Assembly (NCBI GenBank): GCA_023260435.1
Contig: JALQVG010000017.1
Span: 1 to 64,000 of the forward strand
DNA length: 64,000 nucleotides
Source of the DNA: Flavobacteriaceae bacterium
Lineage (GTDB): Bacteria > Bacteroidota > Bacteroidia > Flavobacteriales > Flavobacteriaceae
Reading direction: 5' to 3'
Under the pieces are notes generated by a model. That model saw nothing but the letters and a program-made list of their open reading frames with translations, had not been told where the DNA came from and searched no databases. Positions 40,832 to 50,937 of this stretch are shown one piece after another (position 1 is the stretch's first letter; each line of letters begins with the position of its first letter). The position numbers and the translations under genes are program-made.

Positions 40832-41221
40832 TCACATGGTTTTTTCCGGTTTGATCAAGACGGAAGTTTTATAGATTCTTCTGATAGCGATCAGTTTCTT
40901 CTCAGCGGCTAATCGCGTGGCAAATGCACCCACCCTGACCCGATAGCTTGGAGATCTAAAATCAAGAAAAACTGGGGTGTCTGGAAAAGCGACTTGGGCT
41001 TCAGCCATGATTTTTTGTGCATTTTGGTAATTGCCTGCGTAAATCTGTATGCGGTATGCCGAAGTAACGCGGTTTAACGCTTGAAAATCCTCAAGCATCC
41101 AGTTGATTTTATCGGCGGAATTTGCCTCAGCAACCAATAAACTATCACGTTGACCCCAAGCGGAAAAAGCAAAGGCATTGAAGAGGCTTAATACGGTACA
41201 ACAAAGTAATTTTTGTTTCAT
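40832..41221 (-). CDS. SPOR domain-containing secreted protein
   Basis: Signal peptide MKQKLLCCTVLSLFNAFAFSAWGQ; YRIQIYAGNYQNAQKIMAEAQ...YRVRVGAFATRLAAEKKL. Confidence 0.82.
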   Translation of the reverse strand: MKQKLLCCTVLSLFNAFAFSAWGQRDSLLVAEANSADKINWMLEDFQALNRVTSAYRIQIYAGNYQNAQKIMAEAQVAFPDTPVFLDFRSPSYRVRVGAFATRLAAEKKLIAIRRIYKTSVLIKPEKTM

Positions 41222-41413
41222 ACAGCAAAGGTAAATTTTATTTGTAATAGCGCATATTTATACATTATTTAGAATGAATATAAATTATTAATTATCCAAC
41301 TTTATGGATCAATGAAATAAAGTCTATTGTTTATTTTTGCTTGCGAAATATAGTAGGCCTCAAACATTAAAAACACTGAGGTTTTACTTGATCTTCACAG
41401 CAAACTATACTCT

Positions 41414-42730
41414 ATGAAAAAGGTGATTTGCCTCCAATCCATCTCCCGAATTTTTTCGTTGCTTTTCCTGTCTATGTATCTGTCTTTCAGTGCTGTTATG
41501 GCTCAAGAAGCTGCTGCTGATGATGTTCAAAAAGGGAAGCAATTGTTCAATCAAAATTGTGCTGCTTGTCACGCATTGAACCGCAAAATGACCGGTCCTG
41601 CTTTGGCTGGGGTGGTCGGCAAGTACGATGGTGATAAAGAGTGGTTGTACGCTTGGATCAAAAACAGCCAGTCGTTGATCAAATCTGGTGACGCTCGTGC
41701 GCTGGCTATTTACAACGAATTCAACCAAACACAGATGACCGCTTTTCCTCTTTTGAGCAACAGCGACATCGATGCAATTTTGGCGTATACAGATGCTCCA
41801 GAACCCGCACCGGCTGCACCTGCGGCTATGGCCAGTGCTGAAACAGCTGCACCTGCTACATCCGGAGTTTCCAATGAGTTAATTCTCGGCGCCCTGGTAG
41901 TTGTTTTTGGTTTGTTGTTGATGATGTTGGTCTTCGTCAGACGCATCTTGACTAAAATTGCTGTAGCTAACGGGATTTATACCGAGGAGAAAAAAACGGA
42001 AATCCCCTCCTTCTGGAAGTATTTTTCCAACAATCCCTTCCTGATTTTTGTTACCGTTATATTCCTTTTGTTGTTTAGTGCGTACCAGGTGTATGGTTAT
42101 TTGTCTCAAATAGGAGTTGATCAGGGCTATGCTCCGATTCAGCCCATTCACTTTTCTCACAAAATTCACGCTGGAGATAACAAAATTGAGTGTACGTATT
42201 GCCACTCATCAGCCAGGAGTTCAAAACATTCTGGTGTACCTTCTTTAAATATATGTATGAATTGCCACAAATCAATCTACGAGTATAAAGGCAACCCTGA
42301 AGGTCCAACACCAGAAGATCTAGCAGAAGGATACACCAACGAATTCTACACAGGTGAGATTAAGAAATTGTACCAAGCTGTTGGTTGGGATGAAAATACC
42401 CAGTCTTACACTGGAAATGCGAAACCGGTAGAGTGGGTGCGCATACACAAGTTACCAGATTTTGCCTATTTCAATCACGCTCAACACGTCACTGTGGCTG
42501 GTGTTGCTTGCCAAACATGTCATGGACCTGTTGAAGAGATGGAAATTGCTTACCAGTATTCCCCATTAACTATGGGTTGGTGTATCGATTGCCATAGAGC
42601 CACTGAAGTGGATGTCAAGGGCAATGAATACTACGCTTCCATACACAAAGCACTTTCTGAGAAATACGGTGTTGAAAAGCTTACTGCAGCGCAAATGGGC
42701 GGGCTTGAATGTGGAAAATGCCACTATTAA
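41414..42730 (+). CDS. actA: Alternative Complex III subunit ActA-like multiheme cytochrome, fused to an N-terminal class I cytochrome c domain
   Basis: Six CxxCH motifs: CAACH, CTYCH, CMNCH, CQTCH, CIDCH, CGKCH; first gene of an ACIII operon. Confidence 0.92.
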   Translation: MKKVICLQSISRIFSLLFLSMYLSFSAVMAQEAAADDVQKGKQLFNQNCAACHALNRKMTGPALAGVVGKYDGDKEWLYAWIKNSQSLIKSGDARALAIYNEFNQTQMTAFPLLSNSDIDAILAYTDAPEPAPAAPAAMASAETAAPATSGVSNELILGALVVVFGLLLMMLVFVRRILTKIAVANGIYTEEKKTEIPSFWKYFSNNPFLIFVTVIFLLLFSAYQVYGYLSQIGVDQGYAPIQPIHFSHKIHAGDNKIECTYCHSSARSSKHSGVPSLNICMNCHKSIYEYKGNPEGPTPEDLAEGYTNEFYTGEIKKLYQAVGWDENTQSYTGNAKPVEWVRIHKLPDFAYFNHAQHVTVAGVACQTCHGPVEEMEIAYQYSPLTMGWCIDCHRATEVDVKGNEYYASIHKALSEKYGVEKLTAAQMGGLECGKCHY

Positions 42731-42757
42731 TTGAATAAGAAGTTTATATCAGATCCT

Positions 42758-45700
42758 ATGGCATCAACTAAAAACTATTGGAAAAGCGAAGCGGAACTAA
42801 ATTCCAATGATCCTGCAATCCAAAAGCTCCGAAATAATGAGTTTGTATCTGAATTGCCTGTTGACCAATTTTTGGGAAACAAGGAAACTTTGGATAATAC
42901 ATCGACTAACCGTCGAGATTTTTTGAAGTTTGTCGGATTCAGTACAGCGGCAGCTACACTAGCAGCTTGTGAAGGTCCTGTGATTAAAACGATTCCTTAT
43001 GTCGTTCAGCCTCAGGAAATCATTCCTGGAATAGCCAACTTCTACGCAACAAGTATTGCTAACGGTTTTGATTTTGCTTCTGTTTTGGTTAAAACAGCCG
43101 AAGGTCGTCCCATCAAAATAGAGTCAAACAGGGAAGCTGCTTATTTTTCAGGCGCCAATGCACGTGTGCACGCGTCAGTCCTTTCGCTTTATGACAGCGC
43201 TAGAATTCAAGGTCCTTCATTTAAGGGTGCTCCTGTCTCCTGGGCGGATCTAGATAAGGCTGTTATCGACCAATTAAATGCTACCAAGGCTTCTGGACAG
43301 AAAGTGGTCTTGTTGACACAATCATACGCCAGTCCCTCAACGGCTGCTTTGATCGCTCAATTACAGGCGGTTTACCCTCAAGTAGTCCATGTGGCCTATG
43401 ACGCAGTGTCTAAAGAAGCGGCTCTAACTGCTTACGAGCGTGTTTATGGACAACGCGCGTTGGCCGACTACGATTTTTCAAAAGCAGACGTTATTGTATC
43501 GATTGGTGCTGATTTCCTTGGAGATTGGCAGGGCGGCGGTTATGCTGCAGGTTATGCCCAAGGAAGAGTTCCTAGCCAAGGAAGAATGTCGCGTCATTAT
43601 CAAGTAGAATCCCTGATGAGTCTATCAGGAGCAAACGCGGATTACAGACTACCTGCGACAAATGCAGAACAGAAAAAAATTCTTGCCGCTCTATTTAGCG
43701 GATTGTCTGGAACTTCTCTAGCTGTTGAGCTGACTGAAGCTCAGCAAAAAATGGTGGATACTATGGTCTCAGATTTGCGTAAAGCGGGATCTGCTGGTGT
43801 TATCGTGAGTGGTTTAGAAGATGTAGATGCCCAATTATTGGTGCTTGCTATCAATCAGTGGTTGTCCAGTACCTCGTTTGATCCCTCATTGCCGAGAACC
43901 ATCAGCAATGCCCATGCTTCCGAGGTTAACGCAATTTTACCAGCTATGGCCGCAGGTCAGGTAGGTATGTTGATTACTGATGGAGTTAACCCGGTATATA
44001 GCCTGCCCAATGGAGGTGAATTTGCCGCAGCGATGCAGCAAGTTCCCGTAACGGTTGTTTTTGCCACTACACCTAACGAGACTACAGAAGTAGCTCAGTA
44101 CGTGGGTGCTGCAAATCATTATTTGGAATCATGGGGCGATATGTCTCCTAAAGTAGGGCAGTATGCACTGGCTCAACCTGTGATCAGAAATCTTTTTGAT
44201 TCTCGTCAAATTCAGACTTCTCTGCTCACATGGATGGGTGTAGACTCCTCTTACTACGACTATGTTCGAGCATACTGGGAAAATAACATTTTAGGTTCCT
44301 CATCTTGGTCTCAAGCATTACACGATGGATATTTCACTCAAACTGTTTCAGGCCGAACCGCTGTTGCTTCAGTAAATGGTGCAGCCAGCGCCGCTGCTCT
44401 TGCCGCCAGCAAGGGTGTGGCGATGGAGCTTGTACTCTACACCAAAACAGGTATGGGTGATGGTCAAGAGGCCAATAACCCTTGGCTTCAAGAATTCCCC
44501 GATCCCATCTCTCGTGTGAGCTGGGACAACTACGCCACCTTCTCAAAAGCTGATGCCCAAGCATTGGGTATTGTCAATAAACATGCAGCCAACGGTGGTT
44601 TAGACGGTAGTTATGTAACCCTCACCGTGGGAAGCACTACGCTTAAAGTACCCGCCTTGATTCAACCAGGACAAGCTCCAGGAACTATCGGACTCGCTTT
44701 GGGTTACGGCAGAAAATCAGGATTAAAAGAATTGATGCAAGTAGGGGTGAACGCCTACGGTTTCTACCAAGCGTTCCAACCAGTACAAGAAGTTTCTGTA
44801 GCGCTAGCCTCTGGCATGCACGAATTTGCTTCGGTACAATTGCAGAACACATTGATGGGACGTGGTGATATCATCAAGGAAACCACCTTAGAAATTTTTA
44901 ACACAGCTAAGGCTGAGCAATGGAATGAGAAGCCTGTAGTTTCTCTAAACCACCAAGAAGTGCCAGCCTCTTCTGTGGATCTTTGGGATTCATTTGATCG
45001 ATCTATAGGACATCACTTTAACCTATCCATTGATCTAAATGCTTGTACGGGTTGTGGGGCTTGTGTGATTGCTTGTCACGCGGAAAACAATGTACCGGTA
45101 GTTGGTAAGGCTGAAATTAGAAGATCTCGAGATATGCACTGGTTGCGTATCGACCGCTATTATTCCTCTGAAGCCTCTTTTGAAGGAGATAACCAGAAGA
45201 AAGATGACTTCAATGGATTGTTTGGTGATGAAGGTTCACTCGGCGGCTTTGGTCAATTAGAAGATCCTTCTGCCAATCCTCAAGTGGCTTTCCAGCCAGT
45301 CATGTGTCAACACTGTAACCACGCACCTTGTGAAACTGTATGTCCTGTAGCGGCTACTTCTCACTCCAGACAAGGGCAAAATCACATGGCGTACAATAGA
45401 TGTGTTGGAACCCGTTATTGTGCCAACAACTGTCCCTATAAGGTAAGAAGATTTAACTGGTTCTTGTACAACAACAACGACGAGTTTGATTTCCACATGA
45501 ACAATGACTTGGGCAAAATGGTATTGAATCCAGATGTTAATGTTCGTTCCCGCGGGGTTATGGAAAAATGCTCTATGTGTATCCAAAAAACACAAAAAAC
45601 TATTTTGGATGCCAAGAGAGAAGGAAGAACCATCAAAGACGGCGAATTCCAAACAGCGTGTTCAGCAGCTTGTAACACAGGTGCTATGGTATTTGGGGAT

Positions 45701-45829
45701 GTTAACGATCCAAACAGCCAAGTGACCTCTTTAAGCAAAAGTGAGCGCGTATATCACCTTTTGGAGCATGTGGGAACAAAACCCAACGTTTTCTACCACG
45801 TTAAGGTGAGAAATACAACGGAAGCGTAA
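42758..45829 (+). CDS. actB: Alternative Complex III subunit ActB (molybdopterin oxidoreductase-like/Fe-S)
   Basis: TNRRDFLKFVGFSTAAATLAAC (Tat-type signal), CTGCGACVIACHAENNVPVVGK, CQHCNHAPCETVCPVAAT, RCVGTRYCANNCPYKVRRFNW. Confidence 0.94.
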   Translation: MASTKNYWKSEAELNSNDPAIQKLRNNEFVSELPVDQFLGNKETLDNTSTNRRDFLKFVGFSTAAATLAACEGPVIKTIPYVVQPQEIIPGIANFYATSIANGFDFASVLVKTAEGRPIKIESNREAAYFSGANARVHASVLSLYDSARIQGPSFKGAPVSWADLDKAVIDQLNATKASGQKVVLLTQSYASPSTAALIAQLQAVYPQVVHVAYDAVSKEAALTAYERVYGQRALADYDFSKADVIVSIGADFLGDWQGGGYAAGYAQGRVPSQGRMSRHYQVESLMSLSGANADYRLPATNAEQKKILAALFSGLSGTSLAVELTEAQQKMVDTMVSDLRKAGSAGVIVSGLEDVDAQLLVLAINQWLSSTSFDPSLPRTISNAHASEVNAILPAMAAGQVGMLITDGVNPVYSLPNGGEFAAAMQQVPVTVVFATTPNETTEVAQYVGAANHYLESWGDMSPKVGQYALAQPVIRNLFDSRQIQTSLLTWMGVDSSYYDYVRAYWENNILGSSSWSQALHDGYFTQTVSGRTAVASVNGAASAAALAASKGVAMELVLYTKTGMGDGQEANNPWLQEFPDPISRVSWDNYATFSKADAQALGIVNKHAANGGLDGSYVTLTVGSTTLKVPALIQPGQAPGTIGLALGYGRKSGLKELMQVGVNAYGFYQAFQPVQEVSVALASGMHEFASVQLQNTLMGRGDIIKETTLEIFNTAKAEQWNEKPVVSLNHQEVPASSVDLWDSFDRSIGHHFNLSIDLNACTGCGACVIACHAENNVPVVGKAEIRRSRDMHWLRIDRYYSSEASFEGDNQKKDDFNGLFGDEGSLGGFGQLEDPSANPQVAFQPVMCQHCNHAPCETVCPVAATSHSRQGQNHMAYNRCVGTRYCANNCPYKVRRFNWFLYNNNDEFDFHMNNDLGKMVLNPDVNVRSRGVMEKCSMCIQKTQKTILDAKREGRTIKDGEFQTACSAACNTGAMVFGDVNDPNSQVTSLSKSERVYHLLEHVGTKPNVFYHVKVRNTTEA

Positions 45830-45856
45830 TTTATTAAGAACAATAATTATCATCAT

Positions 45857-47308
45857 ATGGCGTCGCATTACGAAGCACCAATTAGAAAACCACTGGTCGA
45901 AGGAGACAAGGGATACCACGATGTAACCTTGGACATTGTCGCACCAGTAGAGGGTAAAGCCAACAAATCTTGGTGGATTGTTTTTTCCATCGCACTTGTC
46001 GCATTTTTGTGGGGACTTGGTGCTATCATTTACACAGTATCTACTGGTATTGGTACCTGGGGATTGAACAAGACTGTAGGTTGGGCCTGGGACATCACCA
46101 ACTTTGTATGGTGGGTTGGTATCGGTCACGCTGGAACATTGATTTCTGCGGTGCTCTTGCTTTTTAGACAAAAGTGGAGAATGGCGGTTAACCGTTCAGC
46201 TGAAGCCATGACAATTTTCTCCGTAATTCAAGCAGGTCTTTTCCCAATCATCCACATGGGACGTCCTTGGTTGGCTTACTGGGTGGTTCCTATCCCTAAC
46301 CAATTTGGTTCCTTGTGGGTAAACTTTAATTCACCACTGCTTTGGGACGTATTTGCGATTTCAACGTACTTATCGGTTTCTTTGGTTTTCTGGTGGACTG
46401 GTTTGTTGCCTGACTTTGCGATGATCAGAGATCGTGCCGTTAAGCCTTTCCAAAAGAAAATATACAGTTTACTTAGCTTTGGTTGGACTGGTCGCGCTAA
46501 AGATTGGCAGCGATTTGAGGAGGTATCTCTAGTTCTAGCTGGTCTAGCTACTCCTTTAGTACTCTCGGTACACACCATCGTATCCTTTGACTTTGCCACC
46601 TCAGTAATACCTGGATGGCATACTACGATTTTCCCTCCTTATTTTGTTGCGGGAGCAATTTTCTCGGGATTTGCCATGGTAAATACCCTGCTGATCATCA
46701 TGAGAAAAGTCTCCAACTTGGAGGCCTACATTACGGTTCAACATATTGAATTGATGAACATAGTGATCATGATCACGGGTTCTATCGTTGGATGCGCCTA
46801 CATTACCGAGCTATTTATGGCTTGGTACTCAGGGGTTGAGTATGAGCAGTACGCTTTCCTCAACAGAGCTACGGGACCATACGCTTGGGCTTATTGGGCG
46901 ATGATGACTTGTAACGTATTTTCTCCTCAGTTTATGTGGTTTAAACGTTTACGTACCAGCATCATGTTCTCTTTCTTTATTTCCATTGTAGTAAACATCG
47001 GAATGTGGTTTGAGCGTTTTGTGATCATCGTTACCTCATTGCACAGAGATTACCTACCGTCCTCTTGGACTATGTTCTCTCCAACTTTTGTCGACATCAG
47101 TATTTTTATCGGTACTATAGGTTTCTTCTTTGTATTGTTTTTGCTTTACGCCCGTACATTCCCTGTGATTGCCCAGGCTGAAGTAAAAACTATTTTGAAG
47201 TCATCAGGAGAGAAATACAAAAAATTAAGAGATGCTGGTCTGCCATTGTACACCATGCCTGAAAAGGCCAAAGCGACTAAGGCAGCTAAAACTAAAAAGG
47301 AAGAATAA
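45857..47308 (+). CDS. actC: Alternative Complex III subunit ActC (NrfD-like membrane protein)
   Basis: Polytopic; WVGIGHAGTLISAVLLLFRQKWR; GRPWLAYWVVPIPNQFGSLWVNFNSPLLWDVFAI. Confidence 0.94.
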   Translation: MASHYEAPIRKPLVEGDKGYHDVTLDIVAPVEGKANKSWWIVFSIALVAFLWGLGAIIYTVSTGIGTWGLNKTVGWAWDITNFVWWVGIGHAGTLISAVLLLFRQKWRMAVNRSAEAMTIFSVIQAGLFPIIHMGRPWLAYWVVPIPNQFGSLWVNFNSPLLWDVFAISTYLSVSLVFWWTGLLPDFAMIRDRAVKPFQKKIYSLLSFGWTGRAKDWQRFEEVSLVLAGLATPLVLSVHTIVSFDFATSVIPGWHTTIFPPYFVAGAIFSGFAMVNTLLIIMRKVSNLEAYITVQHIELMNIVIMITGSIVGCAYITELFMAWYSGVEYEQYAFLNRATGPYAWAYWAMMTCNVFSPQFMWFKRLRTSIMFSFFISIVVNIGMWFERFVIIVTSLHRDYLPSSWTMFSPTFVDISIFIGTIGFFFVLFLLYARTFPVIAQAEVKTILKSSGEKYKKLRDAGLPLYTMPEKAKATKAAKTKKEE

Positions 47309-47311
47309 GTT

Positions 47312-47839
47312 ATGGCCAACAAAGTAATTCACGCCTTGTATAACGATGACGACATCTTGATGATGGCCGTTAAAAAGGTGCGTGCTGCTCACCACCACAT
47401 CGATGAAGTATACTGCCCATTCCCCGTTCACGGTTTAGATAAGGCCATGGGTCTAGCCCCTACACGTATTGCGATTGCCGCATTTTTATACGGTATCGTT
47501 GGCTTGTCTGTGGCAATCACGATGATGAATTTTATCATGATTCAAGATTGGCCTCAAGACATTGGCGGAAAACCAAGTTTCAGTTATCTGGAAAATATGC
47601 CCGCTTTTGTCCCTGTCATGTTCGAGTTGACTGTCTTTTTTGCAGCTCACTTAATGGTGATCACTTTTTATATGCGCAGCAGACTGTGGCCATTTAAAAA
47701 AGCTGAAAATCCTGATGTTCGTTCTACAGATGATCACTTTGTGATGGAAATTTCTGTACATGACAATGAAGAGTCACTCAAAGCGCTTTTGGAAGAAACA
47801 GGGGCGGTTGAAATCAATGTATCAGAAAAGCATTCGTAA
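47312..47839 (+). CDS. actD: Alternative Complex III subunit ActD (DUF3341)
   Basis: HIDEVYCPFPVHGLDKAMGL; DWPQDIGGKPSFSYLENMPAFVPVMFELTVF. Confidence 0.94.
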   Translation: MANKVIHALYNDDDILMMAVKKVRAAHHHIDEVYCPFPVHGLDKAMGLAPTRIAIAAFLYGIVGLSVAITMMNFIMIQDWPQDIGGKPSFSYLENMPAFVPVMFELTVFFAAHLMVITFYMRSRLWPFKKAENPDVRSTDDHFVMEISVHDNEESLKALLEETGAVEINVSEKHS

Positions 47840-47844
47840 GTACT

Positions 47845-48405
47845 ATGAACGATATGAAAAAAATCTTAGGCCTTTTATTTAGTGCGTCGTTATTGGTCTC
47901 TTGCCATACGGACAAGACCAAACGCAACTATGAGTATTTTCCTAATATGTACTATGCTGTTGGTTATGAAACCTATCAAGCGGTACCTTTTCTTCCCAAC
48001 GGGACTGCTGCTGGACTTCCTGCGGATCATACCATAGCTCGTGGCCATATCCCTTACGAGTTAGAAAATACCGTTGACGGTAAAATTGCTTCACGTACTC
48101 AGCCCAACCGCATTACCGATTTTGACGATAAAGCGGCTGCCTCTGGCAAAGCTTTGTTCGATGCTTATTGCGCTACGTGTCACGGTACCAAAGGGGATGG
48201 TCAAGGAACTTTGGTCCAAAGAGAAAAAATTCTCGGTGTTCCCAGCTATGCTGATGCAGCTAGGGACATTACTGTAGGCAGTACCTATCATGTGATCTAC
48301 TACGGAATTAATGCCATGGGTTCATACGCTTCACAGCTCAATGAAAATGAGCGTTGGTTAGTAGCCAATTATGTGATGCAACTCAAACAAGAATTAACAA
48401 AATAA
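47845..48405 (+). CDS. actE: Alternative Complex III subunit ActE (lipoprotein monoheme cytochrome c)
   Basis: Lipobox-like LLVSC; GKALFDAYCATCHGTKGDGQGTLVQREKILGVPSY. Confidence 0.92.
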   Translation: MNDMKKILGLLFSASLLVSCHTDKTKRNYEYFPNMYYAVGYETYQAVPFLPNGTAAGLPADHTIARGHIPYELENTVDGKIASRTQPNRITDFDDKAAASGKALFDAYCATCHGTKGDGQGTLVQREKILGVPSYADAARDITVGSTYHVIYYGINAMGSYASQLNENERWLVANYVMQLKQELTK

Positions 48406-48415
48406 TCTGTTCAAC

Positions 48416-49786
48416 ATGTATACTTTTTCTAAGCGTCTAAAAACTTTTGCCCTTGTACTTATGGTACTTGGAGCTTTGGGTATGGCCCTAGGTTTATGGT
48501 CTGCCCCTAAGACTGTTGAACAAGCCAAATCTATGGTCGTATCCCACGATACACATGGTGAAGCTGCCACACATGAGGTTGCTCCTGCACACGATAAACA
48601 AGTTGTGGTTATTGAAGGTCATGAAATCGAGGTAGGTGGTGATTCAAGCCACACTGCTTCAACCGACGAATCTCACAACGCAGATCACGACACACATTTA
48701 CTACATCAGCTACAGAATAAACCTTGGGCTGCCATCTATGTTGCTGCGCTGTTTGCTTTGATGATTTCTTTGGGTGTCTTAGCTTTCTATGGTATCAATC
48801 GAGCTGCTCAGGCAGGTTGGTCACCTTTGTTGTTCCGAGTTATGGAAGGCATCACTTCTTATTTGCTGCCTGGAGGAATTCTTTTATTGCTCATCCTGGT
48901 ATTAACTTCCCTTCACTTTAATCATCTATTTGTCTGGATGGACCCTGAGGTGGTCGCTCATGATGAATTGATTCAAGGTAAGTCTGGGTTCTTAAACGTA
49001 CCTGGTTTCTTAGTTCGTTCTGTGATCTATCTGAGTATTTGGATTGGTTATCAAAAATTATCCCGTAAGTTCTCTTTGGCGGAAGACAACGACACCACCA
49101 CCGGTTCATTTGTCAAAAACTTCAGATTATCGGCCGCATTTCTTGTGTTGTTCTTGATCTCAGAGTCTATGATGTCTTGGGACTGGATTATGAGTGTTGA
49201 CCCTCATTGGTTCAGTACCTTGTTTGGATGGTATGTATTTGCCTCATTGTTTGTATCCGGAATTACGGTGATCGCCATGGTTACTATTTACCTCAAGTCA
49301 AAAGGATTGCTTCCTGAAGTGAACGATAGCCATATCCATGATTTGGCCAAGTTCATGTTTGGTATCAGTGTTTTCTGGACCTATTTGTGGTTTTCTCAAT
49401 TCATGTTGATCTGGTATTCAAACATTCCGGAAGAAGTCACTTATTTTGTAACACGAATCGAGGACTTTAAAGTGGGGTATTTTGGTATGATTGCCATGAA
49501 TTTCTTATTTCCCTTACTGCTGTTAATGAATAGCGATTACAAGCGTTTAAATTGGTTAGTCGTTATGGCGGGTATAGTGATTCTAGTGGGCCATTATTTT
49601 GATGTATATCACATGATTATGCCAGCTACTGTTGGTGATCAAGCATCCTTTGGTCTTACCGAGTTGGCTGCTGTAGCTTTCTTTGCTGGGTTGTTCATTT
49701 ATGTTGTCTTTACTTCAATCGCCAGTGCACCAATCACTCCTAAGAACCATCCTCTGATTGAAGAGAGCAAACATTTTCATTACTAA
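48416..49786 (+). CDS. actF: Alternative Complex III subunit ActF (quinol oxidoreductase membrane subunit)
   Basis: Polytopic; SESMMSWDWIMSVDPHWFSTLFGWYVFA; FWTYLWFSQFMLIWYSNIPEE. Confidence 0.93.
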   Translation: MYTFSKRLKTFALVLMVLGALGMALGLWSAPKTVEQAKSMVVSHDTHGEAATHEVAPAHDKQVVVIEGHEIEVGGDSSHTASTDESHNADHDTHLLHQLQNKPWAAIYVAALFALMISLGVLAFYGINRAAQAGWSPLLFRVMEGITSYLLPGGILLLLILVLTSLHFNHLFVWMDPEVVAHDELIQGKSGFLNVPGFLVRSVIYLSIWIGYQKLSRKFSLAEDNDTTTGSFVKNFRLSAAFLVLFLISESMMSWDWIMSVDPHWFSTLFGWYVFASLFVSGITVIAMVTIYLKSKGLLPEVNDSHIHDLAKFMFGISVFWTYLWFSQFMLIWYSNIPEEVTYFVTRIEDFKVGYFGMIAMNFLFPLLLLMNSDYKRLNWLVVMAGIVILVGHYFDVYHMIMPATVGDQASFGLTELAAVAFFAGLFIYVVFTSIASAPITPKNHPLIEESKHFHY

Positions 49787-49808
49787 TATCAAGTAATCTA
49801 TTGTATCG

Positions 49809-50906
49809 ATGACTGTTTTATTATCCATAGCTGTAGTTGCCTTAGTCGGATTAGCCATTTGGCAATTGACCAAGATTTTTCAACTTTCTCAGATGAAGTC
49901 TGAGCCTACCCAAATCGCTGATGACAAAGACAACCAGAACAATGGTTATTTGATGTTTGCCTTTTTGGTATTTATTTACGGCCTTACTTTTTTTAGTTTT
50001 TACAAGTACGGTAAGTTCTTGTTACCCGCTGCATCCTCTGAACACGGAGCTGAATACGACAACTTGATGTTGGTGTCTTTTGTGATCATTTTCTTTGTGA
50101 TGGCCATCACTCAAGTTTTACTCCATTATTTCGCGTTTAAGTACCGAGGTAAGGCTGGTCAAAAGGCCTTGTATTTTGCCGATAACAACAAACTGGAGTT
50201 AATCTGGACCTCTATACCAGTAGTCGTATTAACAGGTCTTATTCTATGGGGCTTGTACACTTGGAACGATATCATGAATCCTAAAGAGGGAGAAGATCCT
50301 ATTGTTATAGAGTTATATGCGCAACAGTTTAACTGGACTGCCCGTTACGCGGGAGCGGATAATGTTCTAGGAGATGCCAATGTTCGTTTAATCGATATAG
50401 ATAATGCCAATATTTTAGGTGTTGATACCCAAGACCCTAATGCTGCTGACGATATTGTTGTCAAAGAACTTCACCTTCCAGTAGGTCAAAAAGTATTGTT
50501 TAAAATGCGTTCTCAAGATGTATTGCACTCAGCGTACATGCCTCATTTCCGTGCACAGATGAACTGTGTTCCAGGAATGATCACTGAGTTTGCGTTTACA
50601 CCCACGGAGACTACGGCAGAAATGCGTCAACGTCCTGAGACGATGGAGAAAGTTAAAAGAACCAATGCGCTCCGCGCTCAGCGTGCAGCACAGGGTATCC
50701 CCAACAACGATCCATGGGAGTTTGATTACGTTTTGCTCTGCAACAAAATCTGTGGTAAATCACACTACAACATGCAAATGAAAATTGTGGTTGATACACC
50801 CGAGGACTATCAGAAGTGGCTATCTCAACAAACTACTTTTGGTGCTTCCATGCAAAAGGATACCACGGCAACCACAGAAGTGGAAGCTCAACCAACTATT
50901 GAATAA
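49809..50906 (+). CDS. coxB: Cytochrome c oxidase subunit II
   Basis: LELIWTSIPVVVLTGLI; VLHSAYMPHFRAQMNCVPGMITEFAFTPT; LLCNKICGKSHYNMQMKI (CuA ligands). Confidence 0.95.
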   Translation: MTVLLSIAVVALVGLAIWQLTKIFQLSQMKSEPTQIADDKDNQNNGYLMFAFLVFIYGLTFFSFYKYGKFLLPAASSEHGAEYDNLMLVSFVIIFFVMAITQVLLHYFAFKYRGKAGQKALYFADNNKLELIWTSIPVVVLTGLILWGLYTWNDIMNPKEGEDPIVIELYAQQFNWTARYAGADNVLGDANVRLIDIDNANILGVDTQDPNAADDIVVKELHLPVGQKVLFKMRSQDVLHSAYMPHFRAQMNCVPGMITEFAFTPTETTAEMRQRPETMEKVKRTNALRAQRAAQGIPNNDPWEFDYVLLCNKICGKSHYNMQMKIVVDTPEDYQKWLSQQTTFGASMQKDTTATTEVEAQPTIE

Positions 50907-50937
50907 TTAAAACGGTTTACAGTTTAAATTTATACCT

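Noticed and set aside
41355-41390. CCTCA...TGAGG-TTTT inverted repeat upstream of actA
   Set aside because: Only 5-bp stem with a 14-nt loop; too weak to call a terminator or riboswitch.
45731-46171. 146-aa minus-strand ORF across the actB/actC junction
   Set aside because: Antisense to two well-supported genes.
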